Source of the DNA: Microdochium bolleyi
Taxonomy: Eukaryota > Ascomycota > Sordariomycetes > Xylariales > Microdochiaceae
Assembly (NCBI GenBank): GCA_001566295.1
Contig: KQ964245.1
Location: 129,524-193,523, forward strand
DNA length: 64,000 nt
Direction of reading: 5' to 3'
Part shown: in pieces, positions 1-10,352 of the stretch
Layout: each line of letters starts with the position of its first letter
Position numbering within the stretch: the first letter of the stretch is position 1
Translations under genes and position numbers: made by a program
Notes under the pieces: model-generated
Told to the model about the DNA's origin: nothing
What the model saw: the letters and a program-made list of their open reading frames with translations, nothing else
The model's database searches: none

Positions 1-965
1 GACGGGTGCCTTGGGGTCCGTGTTACCCTCGAGACGGTATGGGATGACGAGGCCGTCTGGAGTTGTGACCGTCGACTCAATGACGGGTTCGGGGTCGTTG
101 GTTGTTCTCGTCCGCGAGTCGGCGGATGTGAATGTTGATTGTGCCCGATCGAGCTGCGAGAGGTGCTGCAGGTCGCGCGAGCCAGCACCAAAGACGTAGA
201 ACAGGGAGTATGTCCTCTGAGACTTGATCTGGGCAATTGTGCTTAGAGATTGCGCTGAACTGGGCGGCAGGACCTGCTCGGTGTTCAAGCTGGTGCCCTT
301 GGCGAAGTCGACAAGAGCCAGGAAAGACGCCGGTCCCTTGCCGCCTTCCAGCCTCGAAGTCTTGTAGAGCCGCGACCGAAGCCAGCCGCCGGCCTTCGAC
401 ATTGCCGGCGAGTACTCGTTCTTGTACCACTCTTCAAACTTCTGCCCTGCACTCGCCGAGTCTTCGCTAAGAGTGAAGTGCACCGCCGCAAGACTGATGC
501 CTTCGGCCTCGTCGTTGGTGAGCCGCTCGATAGGGAGAAACAACGGTGACAGATCTGTCGAGACGAGGTCCCAGAAATATCTCACAACGTCGACCTGGCC
601 GATAGTTTGGGCCTCACGTGGCGATCTGTTTGCTCTAAGCTTGAGGTATGTCTCGGTCTCAAGATGGGACATGTCCGTGACGTCATATGCAGCGAGGAAC
701 GTCGGCTTCTGCCCATCTGTGGCCTGGTAGCGGAGGCCGTTGGCAAAGATCTCAGGGATACTAAGGCGGGTCGGGCCGTGCTCGTTGTTGTACCTGCATT
801 CACATCGTGTAGTTGTCAGTGGAGGAGGCTCAAGGAAGGTCAAGCTTGGCGCAGATTGGGCGTAGGTGCCGAAGCCGGGGGCAGAGCTCACCACTCGTGG
901 AATTGCTGCGATGGCAGCCCCGGCTGGGGCTCCATGGTAACGTAGAGCTGTCCTGGTTGTGCCAT
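1..965 (-). CDS. EthD-like / alpha-beta hydrolase fusion protein (5' part, truncated by window edge)
   Basis: The minus-strand gene starts at the ATG at 965. Exon 1 is 892-965, a 98-bp intron (GTGAGC...GCAG) covers 794-891, and exon 2 runs from 793 off the left edge; 288-289 residues are visible with no stop. The N-terminus (about residues 1-110) has a dimeric alpha/beta-barrel (EthD/ABM-like) pattern with FHEWYNNEHGP and LAAYDVTDM. A second related unit (about 115-215) carries FEEWYKNEYSPAM, so there appear to be two tandem copies. From about residue 262 the sequence TPDGLVIPYRLEG looks like the start of an alpha/beta hydrolase of the enol-lactonase kind, whose catalytic part lies outside the window. 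Known fungal proteins have this arrangement; the substrate is not predictable here. The family call is fairly firm, the enzymatic role is inference. Confidence 0.72.
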
Positions 966-2218
966 TGTGCTTTGCCTGGTCAATGTGTGCTCGGGCTCAA
1001 TCGCAGCCTTTCATTCTCCGCGTCCGGATTCAAAAGGGACGGGCCTTTGAGCACTTAAAGAGCTCTCGTGGATTGGTGGGGTGCGGCGCCGTCGACTTGC
1101 ACATCGGCAGTGAGGGGATGAATGTTCTCCCCTGAGTTCTTGTCTGGCAGTGGGGCCCCCGCAATCGGCACCCTGCGACGGCATCTTTCGCACCGTGAGT
1201 GAGCACGGCCGAGCAGAGCTGGCAAGTTGTCGGAACACGCTTGAATGTATATCAGAAACTCCGAGGCGAGCATCAGCTGTGCTGGGAGTTGTTGCTGTTG
1301 TGACCCCTCAGCACATATCCAGTGATTTGGTCAATGCTTCCACAATTGGACTGGCTGTCCTAGAGCAAGCTCGCAAGCAACAGAGCAATTTATTGTTTGA
1401 CCGTGGGACCCATGTCGTCGCCTGGGGTGGTTGGCCAATTGTCGCGACTGTTGATGACTGTTGTCGGCATCAACCATGAAGGATCTGAGATGCTGGGGAG
1501 GCTGGCGGCTGTGCCGCAGGGATGTTGGCTCACGGAGACCCTGAGAATCGGGATCTGGGACTCCACATTGCGGAATGCAGCACCGCTCGCGTTGCCGGAC
1601 GGAGTACGACGGCGCTTCTCGGCCGGAGGTGGCGCTGGGCTCGTCGGCGTCGCTACATCGTGAGCTTCTCTACCGTTCTGGTCGGAGTGGCGGATCAGCC
1701 GGATCGCAGAGGTGGCCATCCGTGATATCTTGATGGTATGCAGCCTGGTTGCCAAATATTGGCAGGCGTCGGCCTGCATGATTGTAATACGGATGCATCC
1801 ATGGATTGCTCGTGGAAGAACGCTGTCTGCTTATCTCCAGGCCAGGCCACCCAGGCCCCCCAGGCCACCCAGGCCACCAACGACGACCTCCCCAGTCCGG
1901 CCTGGTCCTGGTGTTGGTGCTCCACACCTTTTTTCTTCTGTGGCGCTCCATGTTCTTCTGCCCGCTGGGCCTTCTCCGAGCCTGCCCTGCCAGCCAGCCG
2001 AGCCAGCCAGGCGTGCTCCTTGGCCGCAATTTGCCCACCTTTCTCCACGCCACCCACCCTGCCGCTCAAAACCACCAGCCTGTCCTCAACCGTGCGACAG
2101 CTTCCTCTCTTGATCCTCACGATCGCAAGCTTGCTTCGCCCTCCGCCCTCCGCCTCCCTTCTCTCCATCCCGCCTCTGCTCGCTCTCATCTCGACCTCGG
2201 TCATCCAATTCCCTCAAA
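966..2218. other. Intergenic: divergent promoter region between the hydrolase fusion and PHO88
   Basis: No supported gene. It should hold the promoters of two divergent genes. A short degenerate 9-bp tandem repeat lies at 1837-1878, and the last 200 bp before the PHO88 ATG are strongly pyrimidine-rich on the plus strand, as is common for leaders of highly expressed fungal genes. Open frames through this stretch are proline- and serine-rich by-products of the base composition. Confidence 0.6.
1837..1878. repeat. Short degenerate tandem repeat, 9-bp unit CAGGCCACC
   Basis: About four consecutive copies of CAGGCCACC or one-base variants are visible. It lies in the PHO88 upstream region, about 350 bp from the ATG. 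No function is implied. Confidence 0.75.
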
Positions 2219-2963
2219 ATGGCCGGTCTTAGCCCCCAGGTGTAAGTCTGCTCTGCTTTCCCCGCGCTGCCGTCGCCTCCGGGCTGTGCGCGTGCCTCAC
2301 TCCTGGCGCACATGCTAACTCCTAATGCTCATAGTGTCAACATCGTCATCATCCTCGGGATGATGCAGGTGTCGAAGCGCGTTCCCTTTGACAACCCTGA
2401 TGTCCTCAACCTCGTCCGCGCCGTCTATGTGCTCTCCAACATCATCATTGCCGGTCTCTACATCTACTCCCAGATGCAGATCAACAAGAAGAAGGGTATG
2501 TCCAGCCGCAGTTTCGCCTAACCCCCTCATGTCCACATCTCCAGTGCTGACGAGTATTCCTCGACTTCTAGACCTCACCACCCTCAAGTACGTCGAGCCG
2601 GCCCCCGTCGGCTCCGCCGAGGAGCCCAAGCTTGTGACCACCACCGTCCACGCCTACGACTCGCAGCAGATCAAGGCTGCCTTCCGCACCCAGGCCATGG
2701 GCATCGCCATGATGGGCTTCATGCACCTCTACATGAACTACACCAACCCCCTGCTCATCCAGTCCATCCTGCCCGTCAAGAGTGCCTTCGAGCACAACAT
2801 GGTCAAGATCCACATCTTCGGCCAGCCTGCCAGCGGCGACCTCAAGCGCCCCTTCAAGCAGCCCGCCGGATTCATGAGCGCCATGAGCGGCGCCACCCAG
2901 AGCGACAAGAAGGCCGTCGAGGCTGCCGAGCGCTCCGGCCGTGGCGGTGCCAAGGAGGAGTAG
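2219..2963 (+). CDS. PHO88: PHO88/SND3 family ER membrane protein
   Basis: Three exons, 2219-2241, 2335-2495 and 2572-2963, give 191 residues. Both introns are canonical (GTAAGT...ATAG and GTATGT...CTAG). The start is the ATG of MAGLSPQ, which stays in frame only through the tiny 23-nt first exon. The product has the Pho88 layout: a hydrophobic N-terminal segment (about 8-20), a membrane helix (about 32-50), then a conserved region with a further hydrophobic stretch around the AMGIAMMGFMHLYM motif, and a charged C-terminus ending in Lys-Glu-Glu. In yeast this family was first linked to inorganic phosphate transport and is now known as SND3, part of the SRP-independent route that targets proteins to the ER membrane. 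Length matches the family (about 190). RAD14 follows 570 bp downstream on the same strand. Confidence 0.93.
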
Positions 2964-3531
2964 GTGTCTCCGTAGGGACAAGGACCGCACACCATGCATC
3001 TCTGTACTATATACATCATTTCAAGGGCGCACGCGTGGCCTGAGAGCGCCAAGGCATTCTCATTACCGGAACCGTCCTCAGTGGCGCATGCGCAATGTAT
3101 AGGCGAATAAAAGTGGAAACGACTCAATGAAGGATGCTGCAATACTTCAAATTCCATCGGCAGGGTACTGCATGCCGTCCCATGATATTCGCGTGATCTG
3201 AATGCCACGTCTGTGGAAACGAGGACATTGATGTCCGAACCATGCGACATGTGCGTGCAATTGCATGTGCTTTTGGCCGGACTTTGTGCTCCCGTGCCTG
3301 GGCGCTGGGGCGACCAGGGGCCGGCCCTGAGACCCTGCCGACGTCACTAAGCTTTTAGTGGTGGCGGCATCCAGATCTTTCGTGTTAGACACCACCAGGC
3401 TGCGATCACTTCTCCAAATTCACACTCTCCGACCACACGCGCCCATACCTTGTGCCTCTCTTGGGTACAAAGGTGCGACTGTAGCAGCAGAAGCCCAGGA
3501 CCGCGACACCCTCGTATTACCACGCACAACC
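2964..3531. other. Intergenic: PHO88 3' region and RAD14 promoter
   Basis: About 570 bp holding the 3' UTR of PHO88 and the upstream region of RAD14. No open frame with credible coding character and no clear TATA box were seen. Confidence 0.6.
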
Positions 3532-5038
3532 ATGGACCGCCCCTCGACGCCGCCGCGGCGCACCCGCGCCGCCACGAAAGACGTCGCATCACCACCCACG
3601 CCCGAAGTCACACGCCGTATTGTGAGTAGATAGACAGAGCCGATCGACGCTCCATTGCCCAGGAAAAGCTAACCCTGCTCTGTGTGCACCCCTCAGGAGG
3701 AAAACAGACTCAAAGCCAAAGCCCTCCGAGACCAGCACGAAGCCGCCCAGCGCGCCGCCGGCGTGCCGTCCCTGTCGCGCACGTCGTCGGGCTTCATCGC
3801 CACCGAGGACGTGCACATCCCGCGGCAGAGCCAGCAGCAGTCGAGAAAACGCGGGGCCGGGGACATGAGCGGCGCTTCCGGCGCAGACCAACACCCATCG
3901 ACAACACCACCCGCGCCTGTGAGGACATCGGTGCGAATATCCGGCAACGCCCCCTCTACGAGCCGCGATGGGCGACTAAACAATGCGACTACCTCCTCGG
4001 ACGGCACAAAGCCCGGCGAGGCCGAGGGCGCCATCCGTCCCGCCCGCAAGTTCACAAAATTTGTCGACTACGACTTTGGCAAGATGGTCGACACCAAGGG
4101 CGGGTTCCTCTCCGCCGAGGACGACCCGTGGAACAAGGCCATGTCCGGCTCGGTCACATCGGGGAGTACCGGCCCTGTAGGCGGCCCGCCGGGCATACCG
4201 GGCGGGGACCCGAGCCAGGAGCAGCGGCCCCAGGGGATGAGCCTGCGCGACTGGGAGCGGCTGCAGCTCCTGCGCAAGCTGCGGCGGGCGAAGGCCGGGC
4301 CGTTCGAGCCCGGGCTGAGCGTGCTCAAGGACGAGACGGAGCGGAAGAAGTGTCGCGAGTGCGGGAGTCTGGAGATCGACTTCGTGTGGGAGGAGGTGTT
4401 TGGACTGGCCGTGTGCGGCGCGTGCAAGGAGAAGGTGCCGGAGAAGTACAGCCTGCTGACCAAGACGGAGTGCAAGGACGACTACCTCCTGACAGATCGT
4501 GAGTCTTATTCCTCTTTCTATCCGTCCATCCTTGATCGACGTCCCTCCTCGTGCCCCGAGAGTCCTTGCCACTAGCTAACCCAAGCGCACAGCCGAGCTC
4601 CGTGACGACGAGCTCCTCCCGCATCTCTCGAAGCCCAACCCGCACAAGTCGCACTGGCACGACATGATGCTGTTCCTGCGGTGCCAGGTCGAGGAGTACG
4701 CCTTCTCAGAGAAGAAATGGGGCTCCGCCGAGGCCCTCGACGCCGAGTTTGAGCGCCGCGAGGTCGAGAAGAAGAAGCGCAAGGAGGCCAAGTTCAAGGA
4801 GAAGCTGCTCGACCTGAAGAAGCGGACGCGCACGGACGCGTACCGGCGGCAGGCGGGCAAGATCGGTGGGGGTGGCGGGGCAAGGGGAGGCGGAGGGAAG
4901 GATGCCAAGTTTGGCGACGTCGTGGGTAACGGCGGGAAGCATGTGCACGAGTGGGGACGGGTCATCGAGAACGCGGACGGCGCGACGGTCAAGACGTGCT
5001 CGCTGTGCGGGATGGAGGTTGAGGAGATGGAGTTTTAA
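3532..5038 (+). CDS. RAD14: DNA repair protein RAD14 (XPA homologue)
   Basis: Exons 3532-3621, 3697-4498 and 4593-5038 encode 445 residues; donors are GTGAGT twice and acceptors are TCAG and ACAG. The XPA zinc finger is present: CREC at about 249-252 and CGAC at about 270-273, giving C-X2-C-X17-C-X2-C. The XPA core follows (KTECKDDYLLTDPELRD, then SHWHDMMLFLRCQVEEYAF), then a basic helix rich in Lys/Arg/Glu (about 340-385) and a Gly-rich linker. The C-terminus has a second His/Cys group (HVHEW ... CSLCG), as in the TFIIH-contacting tail of XPA. The protein recognises and verifies DNA damage in nucleotide excision repair. The N-terminus (1-150) is low-complexity. Length is in the fungal range. 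It converges with the RdRP gene. Confidence 0.94.
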
Positions 5039-5656
5039 GGCTGTCGAGAAAAGCTCGAGGCCAGGGACGTTGCTAGACGTGTGACGAGGAATGATACACT
5101 ATGATACCCCTTTCCAGTATGCCTGACATCGCTTCTATTCTTAGAGATGGTGAAGCCTCTGCATGACACTGTGTCATTTGGCGTGCCACATTTCAAGCGA
5201 AGTGACAGTATTACGAAGCTGAGGCGTCACAGTTACGAAAACGGGGAAGACGTTTGGATTGCAAGGTGAGAAGAAAGTCCAGAGCAGCTGTTTCAGCAGA
5301 TGAATTGGACAGACCGCCTGTAGGAGATGCAAGGATTATGAGCTTTGTGGCTGGAAGGCTGTCTAGATTCTGCTTATTCTAACGGCTGAACATCGTTGCG
5401 GATCCCTTCTGCTTACACTAACTCAAGATATGGCCTCGTCTTGGGTTCCTTTCAATGGCCAGTGATGCGACTACCTTGGCGGTTTGGACAAGTGTCCGAA
5501 GTATCAGGACCTCAATGAAGAGTTATCCAGAGTCGTGCTTGGGAATCTACAAGCACTTATACCAAGACGAATTGCTGTGCCACGGAGCCATCACCACCTG
5601 AGTCGACATGCGTCCAATGTGGCACATCACGGCGGTGTTGCTACTAGTCGAGTGTC
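5039..5656. other. Intergenic between convergent RAD14 and RdRP
   Basis: About 620 bp containing only the expected 3' untranslated regions of two converging genes. No ORF, repeat or RNA structure stood out. Confidence 0.6.
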
Positions 5657-8600
5657 TCATGCCATGTACTGCAGGCTCTGCATTGCGCGGTCCAACTCTC
5701 GAAGTGCACAAGCAGCGGCAATGACTTTGAAGCTCTCAAAGTTGCCATCAGCGACCAGTCGGCGCGACTTGCGCGAGATCTTCTTAGGTCTGGTCGTAGC
5801 CACGTGAAGACAAGCCAGACTCAACTCCAGAGGAGAGGAGGCCGCGTTGCGACGAGGGTCCGGCCCCGCGTGGTCATAGTAGTCATCCTCATCCTCAATA
5901 TGATTCTTCATCCTATGCTGTCTCATCAACGACTCGATCCAACGAGTGACTCGGTCAAATTCGTCCTTGAGCTGTAAAGATCGTTCGCCCTGGCGCTTTG
6001 TGGGTAGACCTCGTGAGCTGAATAGACTGCCAGTGAAGATTTCAACCTCAGTGATAGGCTCTCCTGCGCTCTCAGAGAACTCTAGGGTCAGTCTCCACAA
6101 AGTGTCATTGTACCTGTCGGAAGGATGTAGGTAGTTAGTCACGCAGTATTCGCGTTGCTGCACAATACCTGAAACTCACGTGTCATGGATCTCGCCTGCT
6201 TCGGTCAACGCATCTCGCCAATTGACACTCCCAATCACCTCACAGCTCCGCTTGATGTATTGCAGTATTTGATCCCAGATCGTGGCGCCTCGTCTCCGCT
6301 CATGGACCTGGATGTCTTCCTGCCAGATCTTCTTTTCGTCAATATTCCGGTACAGCTTGCCGAGGACCCTGTCAGACTTGTAGTATTCGTATTGGGGTCC
6401 CGAGTCATCATCCTCGTCAACTTCCTCGGCAGGCTTGAGGGGCGTCTCAAAACAGATCTCCGTTCGATCCTTGAGGTTGGCGGGAGGCACCGGAGCCATG
6501 CTTCGTCGAGTCAGTGGACAAATCATCGCTAGTGTGGATATAACACAATCGTTCAACTCACAAATCAGGTCGATATTGTGGTGTCTTAATCTTTCTCAGC
6601 TCCTGCAAGTCGACAGGCACCCCAGTCTTGCTGTAGTCCACGGCAGTGGAGTGAAGCTGAGCGAGACTTATACACAAGGAGTCCAGGGTTCCTTCAGACA
6701 GTTGATCCGCGTAGATCAAATGCCGGTTTGCAATGAGGCCCAGCCTGCAAAGGATCTGTCAACACATGTGGAGATGAGACTATGTAGTGACAGCAAGTCT
6801 TACTGGTCGGTTGCCATGAACTGGACGAAGAAGTTGATCATGTCGGATATCTCGACTTCGCGACCAAGCTCGAGTGGTCGGACTCGAGGATAGTCTGCCG
6901 GCTCATGAATCTTTGTACAGCTTGCAACGGCCGCCATGTCCTGATCCAAGTATGATTAGCATTCGTCGATCTCTCACATCTGGGAACCCCTGATGCCGGG
7001 CTACCCAGCCACTGCAGGTATGAACCAACCCAAATCACGCTGAATTTGTCTCCATCAAGATCACCTCCACTAAGCTGGCTAGGGAGGTCACGCGCTCCCT
7101 TCTGACTGAAGACAACACAGTTGCGGAGAGAGCGAAGAGGATGGCCCTCGGGTGGCAAGACGTTCGTGCAGACCTGGATATCGCCGGGATGAAGGGCTGG
7201 TGATCGCGTCAGGATGCACTTTCTCTGGTGCAGATCGTGATAGTGCGTTCCTTCGAGGTTTTCGAACGTCACAAAGACTTGATCTTCGCCAAGAAAGCCA
7301 AACTCATCCATGACTCCAAAGAGCGTGACACCCTGCTCAACGGGAATTCGCGCCTTGATCTTCAGCAAGCGGAGCTCGCGAAGGACTGCTGCTTCGACCA
7401 CACTGCACAGGAAGCGATCGGTCTTGTAGTTAATGTTGAGTTCGAAGAGCTTCTGTAGGAAGCCAGAAAAACGCATCTGATCACCAATCTTCTGTCGTCT
7501 CAGAAATGTTACAGTATTGTTTGCATCCGAAGTGATCTTCCTGAGCCTTGATATCTCAATGCTCTGCTCTCGGAGAAACCAATGGTTTGGCACGGCCATA
7601 TCTTCCAGAATCTTGATCATTTGGCGATTGAGTACCAACGGCGTGGCCTTGCTCGCTGCATCACAAATCTCCAGGTTCTGCTCGTCGCTACTCTTAAACT
7701 TGACCATGCTCTCGGGTCGGATCCTCATGATGAGTCCCGGCAGAGTGCTATCGAGAGATAACATTCCCTTTGCACCTGCCCATCGCACCTGAAAGCACGT
7801 GGCTTGACGCATGTTCTCAGGGACGTAGTCCTGGATGACCTCAAGGAAACCACGACTGATGGTACCGACGCCGTCGCTGAAGACACGGTTGCCATCAGCA
7901 GACTTGATGTCCGGGACCATCTGAACGTCGACGTTGTGGTTGGACAAGGGAACCGTGTAGGGAGTGTCCGAGAACGCCTGCCCAATCCGAGCAGCCCTTC
8001 GAGCTGGGGCTTGAATATCGTGAAAAACGCCCAGCTCGGATATGACGTTGGCGTAGGTCCTCAACTTGCCAATTCTCATGTCGAAGAAGGATGCCATGGA
8101 CCAGACAGCGTGAGCTCTAAGCGAAGAGTGAGAGAATCCAAGGAACTTGTAGACCCTGCCGCCAATTTGGATGCCATCTCGCAGCACACTTCTGTATCTG
8201 TCCCAGACAGGGTCCATGGAGATCTTCGGATTGAAGAATATATTCTGGCCGTCCTCTTCGGTGAGCTGTATCCTGGCAAAGTACTCGACGTGGCTCGGAA
8301 ACTTGCGTAGCACTCTGTTGTTCGGTTCCAGGTCGGGGCCAGCGAACAGTAGGCGTGTCGGTGTGACCTGGACTCTGTATACCACGACCATGCTCTCGCG
8401 ACCGCGGTCTGAGACGAGATCTCGTGATAATTCCAAGCGGATGGCCCTCTCGTTCTCCAAGAGCTGGTGCCAGAGCGCATCAGAAGTGAAGGTGTTAGCT
8501 TCGATTCCCGGCCCAGCAAAGTCGATGAGCAGCAACTTCTTCACAGCAGCAGCCGAGAACGGACAGTATAGTCGCACATCCCGGGCATCCGCAGCATGTG

Positions 8601-9624
8601 CGGCATCGACCGAGAACTTTTCAAGGCGTAGCACTAATGTTTGGACCGTCTGCGGCAGGATGTAGCCACCATGTGCCAGTGCGTGGAATTGAAACGCGAC
8701 GTCGAACGGGATGTTCTGGCCTACCTGGCCCAGTATTTGATTGAGTGTGGCCATCGCGTCTCCCATTGACACGAGACTTGGAGTGGTGGCGAGTGTTTTA
8801 TAGGACCTGCAGAAGAGTGACTTGTCCTCGGCAATCTTGGTCATTTTATGATGCAGATCAACACTGGACGTCGTGAGCTGATAAACCAGGGACTGGCCGA
8901 CGAATCTGCTGTGGTCGGACCTGCGATGAAACAGGCGAGTAACGCGTGAGCGGGTTGGTGCAGCCTGCTCCTGGCCACGCTCGGCTTCCGCACGAAAGAA
9001 ACGCGGAGACTCCCACAAAGTGATCGTCAGAGCGCGAGGCTTGGTTGAAACCACAATCTCTTCGATGATGCGGTACGGTATCTCCACCCTCGACACGCTA
9101 CCAAGCTCATGGTACGTGATAATGAGCAAGCTCCTGGCAAACTTGATCGTACCAGTACAGACAATCTTCATGTCTTCCATGTAGGTGACTTTGCCGCCTG
9201 GATAGTCGTAGTGGCCGCAAGACAGACCAGCGAGTGAGATTGTCGCATTGGTGTTCATCTCGGTCTCAAGATCCTTAGTCTGCTCACGGTCCTCCATCTG
9301 CTTCTCCAGCGCCTTGATTGCTAGGACTTCGGGGGCTTGGTTGCTCTCCTTGCAGTAGACAACAGTGTTGAGCAGTGTGAGGCGCCCGTGAGTCCTCTGC
9401 CGCCCGTTTCTCAGCGGAGCACCTGGTACGACGACCTCGCCATACTGGCGGAGAAACTTCTGGCCATCGCTGCGGCTGTGGAATGTGATTGTGGCTAAGT
9501 TCTTGCCTCCTTTCTTCTTGCACGACCAGTCGTAGATGCCGATTGTGGTGATCTTGTCTCTGAGCTGTGCCTTGAGGCTGTGATCTGTCAAGTCCTTCGG
9601 GACCTGCCGCATGAAGACCTCCAT
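5657..9624 (-). CDS. Cellular RNA-dependent RNA polymerase (RNA-silencing type)
   Basis: Five exons on the minus strand: 9624-7030, 6940-6804, 6744-6562, 6500-6180 and 6113-5657. They total 3693 nt, 1230 residues, with frame preserved at every junction. The N-terminus (about 1-65) looks RRM-like (MEVFMRQVP...). The catalytic signature DLDGD is at about 855-859, preceded by the LSGG motif of the double-psi beta-barrel. Downstream are the family motifs HEPADYPRV, INFFVQFMATDQLGLIANRHLIYADQ (read across an exon junction) and STAVDYSKTG. These enzymes make dsRNA from aberrant or single-stranded RNA for Dicer in quelling or related silencing. The length suits Rdp1/RRP-like members; assignment to the QDE-1, SAD-1 or RRP-3 clade needs a tree. 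The first intron uses GTTGGT, chosen because it restores FSVIW-DMAAVAS directly after the active site. No sign of viral origin. Confidence 0.93.
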
Positions 9625-10352
9625 CCTGGAGGGGGTTGTGGAGAGTCGCTGTCAGACTCTGGCTGTGTCCTCGTGTCGAAGATAGCTGATTTGTGGTGAG
9701 CTCCGGTGCTGTTTGGTCATGGAAGTAAGAGGCTGCCCGCGAGGACTCGGCGATGGACTGAGGTTGATGACACAGAAGTGTTTGCGCGACGGGAGTGCGT
9801 CTGGTCTGGCCGAATCACAATGATCCGCGTGGTTCTGCCTGGCGGGCAATGCACCCGAATCATTTGCTATCTTGGCGGAGTTGTTCGTTGTTCAATTGTT
9901 GCTCCGTTTGCTGGCTGTTCCCCGCAGCTGGGCTGGTCGCGGTCTCATGGGCAGCCATGCATTGTGTAAGACGCCCCTTCACACCTCGGCAACAGACTGA
10001 GCTGCCTCGAGAGCGAACGTTCAGGACGCTTAAACAGCGAGTGTACATGGTGACTCTTCTGATGGGAAAGAGAGAGGCCCAAGATCGTGTCCGAAACCCC
10101 CAAGTGCTAGGCGGAAGTGGAGAAGGACCTGTTGCTAGTGATATCACCTGTTGCTAGTGATATTCGTACTTCCCAGCGTGGACTTTCAAACTCCCCCTTG
10201 CACACCTTCAGGAAGGAACGAGCAAAAGGCTGGAGCACTCGCCTATCAATGTTTGACGTTCCAACTCTGATTAGATCGCATTCAGACATTATCGTTTAAC
10301 TTGGCCAGCGCAGACTCTACAATGATTATCACTATCTGCCCCCACAACTTGC
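9625..10352. other. Intergenic: RdRP promoter and 3' region of the phosphatase-like gene
   Basis: About 730 bp. Both flanking genes are on the minus strand, so this is the RdRP upstream region followed by the next gene's 3' UTR. It contains a perfect 18-bp direct repeat at 10127-10163 and no credible ORF. Confidence 0.6.
10127..10163. repeat. Perfect direct repeat, two 18-bp copies one base apart
   Basis: ACCTGTTGCTAGTGATAT occurs at 10127-10144 and again at 10146-10163, separated by one C. It sits about 500 bp upstream of the RdRP start codon. It looks like a recent slippage or small tandem duplication; a regulatory role is possible but not shown. Confidence 0.9.

Noticed and set aside
5657..9624. 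Possible integrated viral RNA polymerase
   Set aside because: The DLDGD double-psi barrel signature and five-exon structure are those of cellular RNA-silencing polymerases; RNA-virus polymerases carry a GDD-type palm motif instead.
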